Positions 17,429-26,190 of a DNA stretch of 64,000 nucleotides are shown here, piece by piece. Position numbers and translations under genes: made by a program. Location of the stretch: positions 39,897 through 103,896 of the forward strand of contig JAJEBK010000011.1 in assembly GCA_022823945.1 (NCBI GenBank), in the 5' to 3' direction. The notes under the pieces are model-generated. The model was not told the origin of the DNA and did no database searches. It was given only the letters and a program-made list of their open reading frames with translations. The stretch is from Anaerolineae bacterium (GTDB lineage: Bacteria > Chloroflexota > Anaerolineae > Aggregatilineales > Phototrophicaceae). Each line of letters opens with the position of its first letter. Position 1 is the first letter of the stretch.

Positions 17429-19168
17429 ATGGTTAGTTATGCCGAAAGACCCTGGCAGCAAAGTTACGATATTGGCATGCCGACCTCTTTGGATGTGCCG
17501 GATATCCCGCTGCATCAGTTGCTCAAGAATACTCGGGCGCGCATCCCGCAGCATACGGCGCTGATCACGCCAGCCAACCTGCCGGTCATCGGACGCATCA
17601 GCAAGTCAGTCACTTTTGAAGAGCTGGACCGCGCCTCGGATGCGCTGGCGGCGGCGCTGCTGGATATGGGGCTGAAGAAGAGCGATCGCGTCGCCATCGT
17701 TATGCCCAATTCGGTCGCTTTTGTCATCAGCTTCTACGCCATTTTGAAAGCCGGCGGCGTCGTGGCAGCCACCAACCCGACCTATCCAGCCGAGAAAATG
17801 GCACACCAAATCAACGATTGCGATGCCGAGTTTGTGCTTGCCATGTCGCTGTTTTATGACCTCGTCAAAGAAATCCAGCCGCGCACCAAAGTCAAAACGA
17901 TCATCGTTGCCAACATCAAAGAATACTTGCCGGCGCTCGCCAAGCTGCTCTTCACGATCGCCCGTGAAAAGAAAGACGGCCACTTTGTCGCGCAGCTCGC
18001 GGAGGGCGATCGCTGGTTCCAGGATGTGCTGGCAAAGTATGATGGCAAGCAGCCCAATGTGACCGTCAGCGCCGACGATCTGGCAATCTTCCAGTACACA
18101 GGCGGGACCACCGGCGTGGCAAAAGCCGCCATGTCGCGGCATCGCGGTTTGGTTGCCAACATGCTGATGACCGAAGGCATACTCGAGCTGCTCGATACGC
18201 CGCCCGAAGACGAGGTCTTCTTGGGCGCGATTCCTTTTTTCCATGTCTATGGTTTGGTCATCGTGGTCAGCACCAGCGTCTACCGCGGCTGCAAGATTGT
18301 GCTGGTGCCCAATCCGCGTGATATTGAGGATGTGCTGGGCAATATTGAAACTTTTCGCACCACGCTCTTCCCCGGCGTGCCAGCGCTCTACAACGCCATC
18401 AACAACCATCCCCGCGTGCAGAATGGCGATATTGACCTCAGCTCGCTCACCCTGTGCATCAGTGGCTCTGCCCCCTTGCCCAATTCGACCAAGACCGAAT
18501 TTGAGCGATTGTCTGGCGCAACGCTGCGCGAGGGCTTTGGCATGAGCGAAGCGCCAACCGCCACCCATGTGAACCCCATTTTCCGAGACAACCGCCCGGC
18601 TTCAATCGGCTTGCCGCTGCCTGAAATGGATATGCGCATCGTCAGCCTGGAAGACGATGAAAAGGATGTGCCCGTCGGCGAAATCGGCGAGCTGGTGATG
18701 GCGGGACCCAATGTCATGGTTGGGTATCACGGCATGCTGGAAGAGACGCAGAATGTGCTGCGCGAGCGCGATGGCAAGCGCTGGCTGTATACCGGCGATA
18801 TCGCGCGCATGGACGAAGATGGCTACTTTTATATCGTCGACCGCAAAAAAGACATGGCGCTCATCGGTGGCTTCAATGTGTATCCAACCACAGTCGAAAA
18901 CGCCATTTCGGCGCACGAGGCTGTGCTGGAGGTCGGCGTGGCAGCTATCCCGCATCCCGAACGGGTCGGGCAAGAAGCGCTGAAAGCCTGGATCGTGCGC
19001 AAACCCGGCGCGCAGCTCACATCCGAGCAGGTCATCGAATTTCTGGGCGACAAACTTGCGCCCTACGAAATACCGCGACGCATCGCCTTCATAGACGAAC
19101 TGCCTAAGACAGCGATCGGCAAGACCTTGCGGCGCGAACTGGCGCAGATGGATGCCGAGGCGGAATAA
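17429..19168 (+). CDS. Long-chain fatty-acid-CoA ligase (AMP-forming)
   Basis: A 579-residue member of the ANL adenylating superfamily. The AMP-binding P-loop reads YTGGTTGVAKAA, followed by EGFGMSEAP (motif A5), WLYTGDIARMDEDGYFYIVDRKKD and the C-terminal PKTAIGKTLRRE with the catalytic lysine. It resembles FadD-type ligases that activate fatty acids for beta-oxidation or lipid synthesis. GGGAG lies about 10-14 nt before the ATG, and an extended -10 (TGTTATGCT, ending 17386) precedes it. Exact chain length is unknown. Its stop is 2 nt from the 3' end of the opposing tRNA-Arg gene. Confidence 0.9.
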   Translation: MVSYAERPWQQSYDIGMPTSLDVPDIPLHQLLKNTRARIPQHTALITPANLPVIGRISKSVTFEELDRASDALAAALLDMGLKKSDRVAIVMPNSVAFVISFYAILKAGGVVAATNPTYPAEKMAHQINDCDAEFVLAMSLFYDLVKEIQPRTKVKTIIVANIKEYLPALAKLLFTIAREKKDGHFVAQLAEGDRWFQDVLAKYDGKQPNVTVSADDLAIFQYTGGTTGVAKAAMSRHRGLVANMLMTEGILELLDTPPEDEVFLGAIPFFHVYGLVIVVSTSVYRGCKIVLVPNPRDIEDVLGNIETFRTTLFPGVPALYNAINNHPRVQNGDIDLSSLTLCISGSAPLPNSTKTEFERLSGATLREGFGMSEAPTATHVNPIFRDNRPASIGLPLPEMDMRIVSLEDDEKDVPVGEIGELVMAGPNVMVGYHGMLEETQNVLRERDGKRWLYTGDIARMDEDGYFYIVDRKKDMALIGGFNVYPTTVENAISAHEAVLEVGVAAIPHPERVGQEALKAWIVRKPGAQLTSEQVIEFLGDKLAPYEIPRRIAFIDELPKTAIGKTLRRELAQMDAEAE

Positions 19169-19170
19169 GG

Positions 19171-19243
19171 TGCCCCTGGCAGGACTCGAACCTGCGACCA
19201 TCGGTTTAGAAGACCGGTGCTCTGTCCGCTGAGCTACAGAGGC
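19171..19243 (-). tRNA. tRNA-Arg (anticodon TCT)
   Basis: A 73-nt cloverleaf on the - strand. The acceptor GCCTCTG pairs with CAGGGGC, with discriminator A. The D arm is GCTC/GAGC, the anticodon loop CTTCTAA gives anticodon TCT, and the T arm is GCAGG/CCTGC with loop TTCGAGT. The anticodon stem CCGGT/ACCGA has one outer C-A mismatch. CCA is not encoded (the gene is followed by CCT). It reads AGA and AGG codons. Confidence 0.93.
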
Positions 19244-19456
19244 AGCAACGTCGATTCTAGGATTGCCCGCAACCGCTGTCAATGCTCGCGAGCCATCGTT
19301 TACCCCCACCCTAAATCCCTCCCCCATAAAGAGGGTGGGACTTCAAAGCGTAGTACCGCTCCCCTTCCCTCATGTTGGGGGCAAGGGGCTGGGGGCAGGG
19401 TTGCCAACTCCACTAAAATCACCACTCCCCGTGCCATTGGTCGCAGTTAGTGACGA
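19244..19456. other. Intergenic region between tRNA-Arg and gyrB
   Basis: No gene was found here. It contains the second palindromic repeat (19302-19404) and then the gyrB promoter just beyond its right edge. A longer open frame through it reads repeat-derived residues (PTLNPSPIKRVG) and is not considered a gene. Confidence 0.6.
19302..19404. repeat. Dispersed GC-rich palindromic repeat, copy 2
   Basis: It opens ACCCCCACCCTAAATCCC and contains CCCTCCCCCATAAAGAGGG and CTCCCCTTCC...GGGGGCAAGGGG, closing with CTGGGGGCA. It is the same composite palindrome as at 4825-4925 with scattered changes. Confidence 0.75.
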
Positions 19457-19485
19457 TTGCCCGAATCCCGCGCCTGTGCTACAAT
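19457..19485 (+). promoter_or_regulatory. Promoter of gyrB
   Basis: TTGCCC (19457-19462) and TACAAT (19480-19485) are 17 nt apart, with TGC directly before the -10 (extended -10). Transcription should start near 19492, about 70 nt before the gyrB ATG. Confidence 0.7.
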
Positions 19486-19563
19486 TTAGGTATAGCATCA
19501 CAGCACACAACGGTGAGGCTGTGCCGTTTTTTCCGCGTGAATCCACCGACGAGAGCGCCGCTT

Positions 19564-21543
19564 ATGGACAGGGACTTGGCATCACAGCAGGAGCAGGATT
19601 ACAACGCGAGTCATATCGTCAAATTGCCTCCGCGCGAGCACATTCGTTTGCGCCCGGGCATGTATGTCGGCGGCACCGATTCGCGCGCCTTGCATCACCT
19701 CATCTATGAAGTGGTCGACAATTCCATCGATGAGGCGCTGGCCGGGCGCTGTGACCGCGTTGAAGCGACCCTGCATGCGGATGGGTCGGCATCCATTCGC
19801 GATAATGGCGTCGGCATCCCGGTTGACTTGCACGAGAGCGGCGTCTCTGCGCTGGAAGTTGTCATGACCGAGGTTGGCTCGGGCGGCAAGTTTGACAACG
19901 ATGTCTACAAAGTCAGCGGCGGTTTGCATGGCGTTGGCGTGTCGGCGGTGAACGCGCTTTCGGCTGAATTGACCGCGACCATTTTCCGCGATGGCAATGT
20001 CTGGCAACAGTCGTATGAGGCTGGCTTGCCCACTGGTCGGGTCGAGAAGCTGCGCGCCTTGCAACCCGGTGAAGTAACAGGCACTTTAATCCGATTTACT
20101 CCAGATTTCACCGTCATGGACGAGAACGAATTCAGCTTTGGCACCTTGATGACGCGCTTTCGCGAGATGGCATTTGTCACGCGCCGTGTCACCATCAAGC
20201 TGCGCGACGAGCGGGTCATGCCTATCCCGCGTGAAATGACATTTTATTTTGATGGCGGGCTGCGCTCTTTTGCGCGCTATCTCAACCGCAGCCGCAAGAC
20301 CATTCACAGCATCATCCATATAGACCGCGAGGTCGAGCACACCGATCGACAAGGCGAGACCTTCATGATCGGCGTGGAAGTGGCGCTGCAATACGCCGAT
20401 GTCGCCACGACGACCGAATTGGCATTCACCAACACCATCAACACGCCCGATGGTGGCACGCATATCACGGGCATGCGCTCGGCGATCACCGGCGTCATCA
20501 ACCGCTATGCCAAGAAAAACGGCATGCTGAAAGAACGCGACAGCAACTTTTCGGGCACAGACACATTGGAGGGTCTGACCGCCGTGGTCAGTGTCAAGCA
20601 CCCCGACCCGCAATTCGAAAGCCAAACCAAGGTCAAGCAACTCAATCCAGAGGTGATGGGCGCGGTTTCTCAAGTGGTTACCGAGGCTTTTAACGAATTT
20701 CTGGAATTGAATCAGCGAGAAGCGCGGCGCATAATCGACAAGTGCATGACCAGCAAACGCGCCCGCGAAGCCGCTCGCAAAGCCCGCGACCTGGTCCGCA
20801 GCGGTCCCAGTTTGTTGGAAAGCAGCACCTTGCCGGGCAAATTGGCAGATTGCTCACAGCGCGGCGAAAATGCGGAGATTTATATCGTCGAGGGCGATTC
20901 GGCCGGCGGCAGCGCCAAACAAGGCCGCGACCGGCACTTTCAGGCGATCTTGCCCTTGCGCGGCAAAATCCTCAACACCGAGCGCGCGCGCATCGACAAA
21001 ATCCTGGACAACAACGAAATCAAGGCGCTGATCTCGGCGCTGGGCGCGGGCTTCCACGATGACTTGACCATGGACCGCCTGCGCTATGGGCGCGTGATTA
21101 TCATGACTGACGCCGATGTCGATGGCAGCCATATCCGCACCCTGCTGCTGACATTCTTCTTCCGTCACATGCCACAGATTGTCGAGCAGGGGCATTTGTA
21201 TATTGCGCAGCCGCCCATCTTTCAACTGAAGAATGGCAAAAAACGGCAATATATCTATCCCCGCGCGGGTATCGCCGATGACGAATTGCTTCGACAGTCA
21301 CTGGGACGACACAAGAATCCCGACAAGGTCACTGTGCAGCGCTACAAGGGCTTGGGCGAGATGAACCCCGACCAGCTGTGGGAAACGACCATGGATCCCG
21401 AAAAACGCACATTGCTGCAAGTTCGCATTGAAGACGCCGCCGAAGCCGACAAGACATTCGCCACGCTGATGGGCTGGGATGTGCCGCCGCGCCGCCGCTT
21501 CATCCAAACACACGCCCGGCAAGTGCGCAACCTCGATATCTAG
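19564..21543 (+). CDS. gyrB: DNA gyrase subunit B
   Basis: A 659-residue type IIA topoisomerase ATPase subunit. The GHKL ATPase part shows EVVDNSIDEALAG, DNGVGIP and GGLHGVGVSAVNAL. The TOPRIM part shows YIVEGDSAGGSAKQGRDR, PLRGKILN and TDADVDGSHIRTLLL. The GSAKQGRDR form and length favour GyrB over ParE. The C-terminus ends with RRRFIQTHARQVRNLDI. I chose ATG 19564 because the promoter lies at 19457-19485, which excludes the upstream start at 19450. gyrA is not next to it. Confidence 0.93.
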   Translation: MDRDLASQQEQDYNASHIVKLPPREHIRLRPGMYVGGTDSRALHHLIYEVVDNSIDEALAGRCDRVEATLHADGSASIRDNGVGIPVDLHESGVSALEVVMTEVGSGGKFDNDVYKVSGGLHGVGVSAVNALSAELTATIFRDGNVWQQSYEAGLPTGRVEKLRALQPGEVTGTLIRFTPDFTVMDENEFSFGTLMTRFREMAFVTRRVTIKLRDERVMPIPREMTFYFDGGLRSFARYLNRSRKTIHSIIHIDREVEHTDRQGETFMIGVEVALQYADVATTTELAFTNTINTPDGGTHITGMRSAITGVINRYAKKNGMLKERDSNFSGTDTLEGLTAVVSVKHPDPQFESQTKVKQLNPEVMGAVSQVVTEAFNEFLELNQREARRIIDKCMTSKRAREAARKARDLVRSGPSLLESSTLPGKLADCSQRGENAEIYIVEGDSAGGSAKQGRDRHFQAILPLRGKILNTERARIDKILDNNEIKALISALGAGFHDDLTMDRLRYGRVIIMTDADVDGSHIRTLLLTFFFRHMPQIVEQGHLYIAQPPIFQLKNGKKRQYIYPRAGIADDELLRQSLGRHKNPDKVTVQRYKGLGEMNPDQLWETTMDPEKRTLLQVRIEDAAEADKTFATLMGWDVPPRRRFIQTHARQVRNLDI

Positions 21544-21549
21544 GCGCGC

Positions 21550-21948
21550 TTACAAGCCCGAAGTTCGCGCGTCTTTCTCGGTCCAGCCACGCGATTCGCT
21601 GGCAGCCAGTTCTGCTTCGGCGCGTTGCAGAGGCGCGCGTTCTGCCAAGGCATGCAGGATCGCGAAGAGCAGGCTGCCCAGCCCCAGCGCCACGATCGCC
21701 AACAGCAGTGGACTCCAGACGATGCCAGCCAACAACACCGGCGCTGGATGCAAGACCAGCACAGTCATGAGCACGGTGGGCAAAATCGCCACAAAGCAAG
21801 CGCTGGACAGATAATTGAAAGTCAATGAGAGCAAGCCGCCATGGATTGGCTGACGGGCGGTCGACCGTGTATGCACCAGCCAGCCCAGCCGCAGCACAAT
21901 CAAGACCAGCGCAGCCAATGCGATTGCTTTTTCCGCTTCAACCATCAT
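21550..21948 (-). CDS. Small multi-pass membrane protein, unknown
   Basis: A 132-residue protein with about three to four hydrophobic segments (residues 8-24, 43-66, 70-98) and a charged C-terminal tail. I do not recognise a family. It begins 9 nt after the stop of the DUF5989-like gene, with AGGCACGG upstream of tandem ATGs at 21948/21945, so it is probably the last gene of the leftward carbamoyltransferase cluster. It converges on gyrB with 6 nt between the stops. Confidence 0.65.
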   Translation of the reverse strand: MMVEAEKAIALAALVLIVLRLGWLVHTRSTARQPIHGGLLSLTFNYLSSACFVAILPTVLMTVLVLHPAPVLLAGIVWSPLLLAIVALGLGSLLFAILHALAERAPLQRAEAELAASESRGWTEKDARTSGL

Positions 21949-21957
21949 CAGCCGTGC

Positions 21958-22170
21958 CTAAAAGAGTGTGTAGATGAAGGCGCCGGCCGGTGTGGAAGAG
22001 CCAGCCACGATCAGCAGGGCGACTACCACCAGCACGATGACCATCGGCAGCATCCAATAGAGCTTGCGCTTCCACAAGAAGGCCAGCAACTCGCCCAGGA
22101 CGCCGAGGCGCATGAAGAAATCTTGCAGTGCGCTGGGCGAATCATCACGCCGCTTGGGTTCTGTCGCCAT
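21958..22170 (-). CDS. DUF5989-like small membrane protein
   Basis: A 70-residue protein: a charged N-terminus, the segment LGVLGELLAFLWKRKLYWMLP, one transmembrane helix rich in Val and Leu, and the ending AGAFIYTLF. This pattern (LGEL..FL...K.WW..P, hydrophobic helix, ..FIYTLF) fits the DUF5989 family, small proteins often found beside NodU/SxtI-type carbamoyltransferases. It lies directly downstream of such a gene here. Function is unknown; a membrane partner or anchor for the enzyme is a guess. Confidence 0.75.
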   Translation of the reverse strand: MATEPKRRDDSPSALQDFFMRLGVLGELLAFLWKRKLYWMLPMVIVLVVVALLIVAGSSTPAGAFIYTLF

Positions 22171-22197
22171 GAATTCTCCTTCTGGCTTCGCGTATAT

Positions 22198-23988
22198 TTA
22201 GCTAGGTTTGCGCACGATATGCGAGCCCAGCACCAGCATGTCGATATCGCTGTTGCGAAAGGTATTGTAGGCTTCGCGCGGGGTGTTGACGATGGGCTCG
22301 CCTCGCAGATTGAACGAAGTATTCAGCACAACTGGCACGCCGGTTGCCTCGCCAAATGTCTTGACGATGTCGTAATATCGGGCGTTGGTGTGACGGTCGA
22401 TGGATTGCAGGCGGCCTGTGCCTTCGTGATTAACAGCATGAATCTGGTCTTGCTTGTCATCTTTGATAGGCGCGACCATCAGCATATAACGCGGCGAGTC
22501 ATGTTCGGCCACCTGGGGATAATCGAAGTATTCCAGGGCGCGCTCCCGCAAGACGACCGGCGCAAAGGGGCGGAAAGGCTCGCGGAATTTGATCTTGGTA
22601 TTGACGATTTCTTTCATATCCGCCCCGCGTGGATCTGCCAGGATGCTGCGGTTGCCCAGCGCGCGCGGTCCCCATTCAAAACGGCCTTGATGAAAGCCAA
22701 TGACTTGTTGCTGCGTCAGCGCGTCGACAATGCGCTCGGTGAGTTTGGTTTCGTCTGTGTAGCTCTCGTAGGGCAACTGCGCTTCATCCAGGAAGGCGCG
22801 GCACTCGCCATCGCTGTAGCTGCGCCCATAATAGGCGTGCTCTTGTACCCATTTGCGCGGCTTGCCCAGTAGCACATGCCAAGCCCAAAGCGCCGCCCCC
22901 AAAGCGCCGCCATCATCGCCTGCCGCCGGTTGAATCCATAACTCCTTGAAAGGCGTCTCATTGAGAATTCGCCAGTTGGCTTTGGTATTCAGCGCCACCC
23001 CGCCAGCCATGACCAGTTTGTCCAGGCCCGTCTTTTGCTGCAGGTAGGTCGCGGTCTGGATGAGCGTGTCTTCTGTGAAGCGCTGGATGCTGGCGGCGAC
23101 ATCGGCATAATACTGATTGGACTTCATGGTCGCCCGCTCAGAGCGGCGTTCCGGGTTGGTGCGCGCAGTGAAGAAGTCGGCTTCGGCATTGCGCTGGTCG
23201 CCAAAGAGCTCCAGGAACTTGCGGCTGTAGCTGCGATTCGCCGAGCGGTGAAAGTCGAAATAATCCATATTCAGCTGGAATGCGCCGCTGGACGGGTCAA
23301 CCTGAGCCAGCTTGGCGAGCTTGTCCAGGTAGCGCGGCTCGCCATACGGGCTCATGCCCATCACCTTGTATTCGCCATTGTTGACGCGGAAGCCCAGCCA
23401 GGCGGTGAATGTTGAATACAGCAAGCCCAGGGAATGCGGGAAGCGCTGTTCTGCAAAGAGCTCAATGGCAGCCGGCGCATCGTCTTCATCACCGAGGCTG
23501 CTCTTGCCCGTGCCCAGCGTGGTCGTCGTCCATTCGCCGACGCCGTCCACGGTCAGGATTGCCGCGTCTTTGAACGGGCAGGCGAAGTAGGCGCTGGCAG
23601 CGTGGCTCATGTGGTGATCGCAAAAGAGCACCTTGCTGTAGGGTACGCCGATGCCACGCGCTACATGACTGCGCACCCACAGCTTGTCCCCCAGCCAGGT
23701 CATCATGGATTCACGCCAAAATCCCAGCGAGCGCGGGAAGCCATTCAGCGCAGTTTGCAAGATGCGCTCGAACTTCAGCAGCGGTTTTTCATAAAATACG
23801 ACATATTCGAGGTCGCTCGGACTGATGCCGGCTTGCTCAAGGCAAAATTGCGCGGCCAGTTTGGGAAAGTCGCTGTCGTGCTTCACACGCGAAAAGCGCT
23901 CTTCCATCGCCGCCGCCACCAGTGCGCCATCTTTGATCAGGGCGGCCGCCGAATCGTGATAAAAGGCTGAGATGCCGAGGATGTACAT
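22198..23988 (-). CDS. Carbamoyltransferase, NodU/CmcH/SxtI family
   Basis: A 596-residue enzyme that transfers a carbamoyl group from carbamoyl phosphate to a hydroxyl of a sugar or small molecule. The N-terminal Kae1-like domain begins MYILGISAFYHDSAAAL and has DHHMSHAASAYFACPF (metal-site His). The centre has VMAGGVALNTKANWRI, and the C-terminal YrdC-like part has GRFEWGPRALGNRSILADPR and LNTSFNLRGEPIV. The start was set at the ATG at 23988, 2 nt after the SxtJ-like stop; a longer frame is a shadow. Neighbours are SxtJ-like, DUF5989-like and SGNH-type genes, a recurrent association whose acceptor is unknown. Confidence 0.92.
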   Translation of the reverse strand: MYILGISAFYHDSAAALIKDGALVAAAMEERFSRVKHDSDFPKLAAQFCLEQAGISPSDLEYVVFYEKPLLKFERILQTALNGFPRSLGFWRESMMTWLGDKLWVRSHVARGIGVPYSKVLFCDHHMSHAASAYFACPFKDAAILTVDGVGEWTTTTLGTGKSSLGDEDDAPAAIELFAEQRFPHSLGLLYSTFTAWLGFRVNNGEYKVMGMSPYGEPRYLDKLAKLAQVDPSSGAFQLNMDYFDFHRSANRSYSRKFLELFGDQRNAEADFFTARTNPERRSERATMKSNQYYADVAASIQRFTEDTLIQTATYLQQKTGLDKLVMAGGVALNTKANWRILNETPFKELWIQPAAGDDGGALGAALWAWHVLLGKPRKWVQEHAYYGRSYSDGECRAFLDEAQLPYESYTDETKLTERIVDALTQQQVIGFHQGRFEWGPRALGNRSILADPRGADMKEIVNTKIKFREPFRPFAPVVLRERALEYFDYPQVAEHDSPRYMLMVAPIKDDKQDQIHAVNHEGTGRLQSIDRHTNARYYDIVKTFGEATGVPVVLNTSFNLRGEPIVNTPREAYNTFRNSDIDMLVLGSHIVRKPS

Positions 23989-23990
23989 GG

Positions 23991-24221
23991 CTAGCCTTGC
24001 TGCCGCGCCGAATCGATATCGGAGGGCACTGGCTCGCGCTGCAGCCAAACCACCGATTTGCTTTTGATGCGCAGCGGGTCCATGAAAAGCGCCGACAACA
24101 AGCCAAATGGCACGAGGACCGTGCAATAGAATAGCGTGGCGATAAAGCGCCCGTTCATTTCGGCGACTATGGCAGAGTTTTCGCTAAACCGCCGCCAGGC
24201 AATAGCCCAGACTGTCTTCAA
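23991..24221 (-). CDS. SxtJ-like small membrane protein
   Basis: A protein of about 76 residues with one hydrophobic segment (FIATLFYCTVLVPFGLLSALF) followed by MDPLRIK and a tail ending DSARQQG. The layout (helix, xDPLR, Trp-containing tail) resembles SxtJ-family proteins encoded beside SxtI-type carbamoyltransferases. No ATG opens the frame. TTG at 24221 is the likeliest start; the frame could extend only eight more codons to a CTG before a TAG. It ends 2 nt before the carbamoyltransferase ATG, so coupling is likely. Function unknown. Confidence 0.65.
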   Translation of the reverse strand: MKTVWAIAWRRFSENSAIVAEMNGRFIATLFYCTVLVPFGLLSALFMDPLRIKSKSVVWLQREPVPSDIDSARQQG

Positions 24222-24271
24222 TGCGCTGATCCAATACGCGCCCAGCTATGCTAAAACAGCGAGCGTTCAGC

Positions 24272-25489
24272 TTACGATGACGCCTCTAGGGTAGTGCCAT
24301 TCAGATAGTCTCGCAAGGCGATTCGGGCTATATCGTGTCCCTGTTGATTCCAGTGGGTGTCGGCGACGAAATAGGGCGAGATGCCGGCTTGGACAGCGTC
24401 TTGAAGCGGCGAGGTCAGATCCAAAAATGAGATGCCTATCTCATCGGCGAACTCCCGCATGACTTGACGTTGAACATGCAGGTTTGGCTCCAAATACTTC
24501 AGACCGCCCATACCGTATTCACTCGACTCAATAGCAATATACTTTGCCTTGCTTTCGTCATCCAGATAGTCCCAATAAATTTCTATTTTTGTCGGTATAT
24601 ACATAAATATCAGTTCTCCACCGGCTGCTTTCATAGCGGTCGCTATATCGCTGATGCTCGTCTTGGTATGCTGCATCAGATGGGTTTCCAGAATGTGATA
24701 CGCATTCAAGCGCAGCTGCGGAAGAAAGTATCTGTAGAATACCACTGGCGTATGTGGCTCGGTATGGGCTATGAGCGGATAGTGACAGGCTCTTTGGATT
24801 GCCTTCAGCGCGGTTTCAGCCAAGTATTGGAAGAGACGAAACACGACCGAATAATCGTGCGCGTGTTTGTACAAATGGGGGATGTCGTGCCAGGTCAGGC
24901 CTATGGATTTCATCCACGGGATGTACCCATTGTCGGACAAGTCGTTTCCCGCAAAGTAAGCGAGCACGGTCTTTTCCGGCTTTCGCGGCAAAGCAAAGGC
25001 TTCAAATAGTAGCTGCTGTTCAAGCGTGCCGCTGCCTGGCAAAGACAGAACCAGCATAGAATCCGAGATGTCCTTCCAGAATGGTCGTTGAATGGTCTCG
25101 GCGGCGGTGAACGAGTCGCCCAGCACGACCAGGTCGACATCGTCGGGCCATGGCTCTTCGTTGCGAAATCCGTGAGCGTCTCGCTTGAAGGACACATGGT
25201 AGGGCTCAAAGTGCTGCAAGTCTGCAGGTGATACACAAGCCCCGGGGTAGTTGTACAGGTCGCCACCTTGCGGAGTCACGAAGTATTCTACATGCTGCGA
25301 AGCGGGCAGTTGGCGCGCTCCGTGCTCGGTGTCCAGGTTATAACCGATGCGCTCCTGATATTGTGGCATATGTTCAATGAGAACCTTCGGCAAATGTGGA
25401 AAGGCAAGTTGCAAGACGAATTCCAACAGAAGCAAGGTGAAGAGCGCGATAGCCAATGCTCGCATCGCGATGATAAAAACATTTCTCAT
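24272..25489 (-). CDS. Membrane-anchored SGNH/GDSL-type hydrolase-like protein
   Basis: A 405-residue protein with an N-terminal hydrophobic anchor (residues 3-27), then an extracytoplasmic domain. The SGNH block I is VVLGDSFTAAE with the nucleophile Ser, GND follows in FAGNDLSDNG, and the C-terminal YFVADTHWNQQGHDIAR carries the Asp-His pair. Such proteins add or remove acyl groups on polysaccharides, or modify small molecules. GGAG lies 8-11 nt before the ATG at 25489. Part of the gene is clearly AT-richer than its neighbours (21 of 60 bases are G or C at 24541-24600), a possible sign of transfer. Confidence 0.8.
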   Translation of the reverse strand: MRNVFIIAMRALAIALFTLLLLEFVLQLAFPHLPKVLIEHMPQYQERIGYNLDTEHGARQLPASQHVEYFVTPQGGDLYNYPGACVSPADLQHFEPYHVSFKRDAHGFRNEEPWPDDVDLVVLGDSFTAAETIQRPFWKDISDSMLVLSLPGSGTLEQQLLFEAFALPRKPEKTVLAYFAGNDLSDNGYIPWMKSIGLTWHDIPHLYKHAHDYSVVFRLFQYLAETALKAIQRACHYPLIAHTEPHTPVVFYRYFLPQLRLNAYHILETHLMQHTKTSISDIATAMKAAGGELIFMYIPTKIEIYWDYLDDESKAKYIAIESSEYGMGGLKYLEPNLHVQRQVMREFADEIGISFLDLTSPLQDAVQAGISPYFVADTHWNQQGHDIARIALRDYLNGTTLEASS

Positions 25490-25518
25490 CAACTTGACTC
25501 CCAAGCCTGCAGTTTGCT

Positions 25519-26175
25519 TCAATTGCTGGAGAATGGACCGATATCAAAGTACTTGCCAGGCGGCGACAAGCGAATATCCAGCAGCATCGTCTCTACACGA
25601 TAGATCTCAATGAGCGTTTCCAGCAACTCGCTCAAGCTGTCCATCTCGAGCAGTCGCTGCTTCTGATAGTTGTCGCTGTGCAGCAATATCGAGGCGATCT
25701 GCGCGATAGCCCGCGGCGAATCGGGCAGCTGCTCGGCATCAAACCGGCTGTTGTTGTCGGCGTGCAAAGTATCCAAATAATGCACGAGCATGGGACGCAG
25801 GATGCGGCCGCATTGCCTGACCCGCGGCGGATCGTCATCGGCTGGCATAAAGTACTCGACTTCGCCGACCAGATAAGGCTCGCTGTAATTCAACTCGCGG
25901 ATTCGGAAGCGGCGCTGCCCGACTGTGACGATGTTGATCCGCTGCATGGGCAAGCGCTGCACCTCGCTGATCTTGGCTGTGCAGCCGACCATGAATGGCT
26001 CCGCCAGCTGCCCCAGCGCATCGCTGCCTTTGCGGATGAGCACCACGCCAAAAGCCTCGCCCGTCTCGATGCAGCGATTGATCATGAGCTTGTAGCGGTC
26101 TTCAAAAATATGCAAGCGAACCTGCATGCCCGGGAAGAGCACGGTTTTGAGCGGGAAGAGCGCCAGCTTTGCCAT
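25519..26175 (-). CDS. Stand-alone LON substrate-binding-domain protein
   Basis: A 218-residue protein made only of the N-terminal Lon domain: LALFPLKTVLFPGMQVRLHIFEDRY at the start, FGVVLIRKG, GCTAKISEVQRLP, and GQRRFRIRELNYSEPYLVGEVEY, followed by a helical part. It has no AAA or protease domain, so it cannot be a Lon protease. Such proteins are common and of unclear role. It sits 15 nt after the acyl-CoA synthetase fusion gene and 29 nt before the SGNH gene, within the leftward gene string. Confidence 0.9.
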   Translation of the reverse strand: MAKLALFPLKTVLFPGMQVRLHIFEDRYKLMINRCIETGEAFGVVLIRKGSDALGQLAEPFMVGCTAKISEVQRLPMQRINIVTVGQRRFRIRELNYSEPYLVGEVEYFMPADDDPPRVRQCGRILRPMLVHYLDTLHADNNSRFDAEQLPDSPRAIAQIASILLHSDNYQKQRLLEMDSLSELLETLIEIYRVETMLLDIRLSPPGKYFDIGPFSSN

Positions 26176-26190
26176 CTGGGGTGGACTCGG

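Noticed and set aside
19263..19709. A 148-codon frame through the region before gyrB.
   Set aside because: Its first part is translated repeat (PTLNPSPIKRVG) and the rest overlaps gyrB in another frame.
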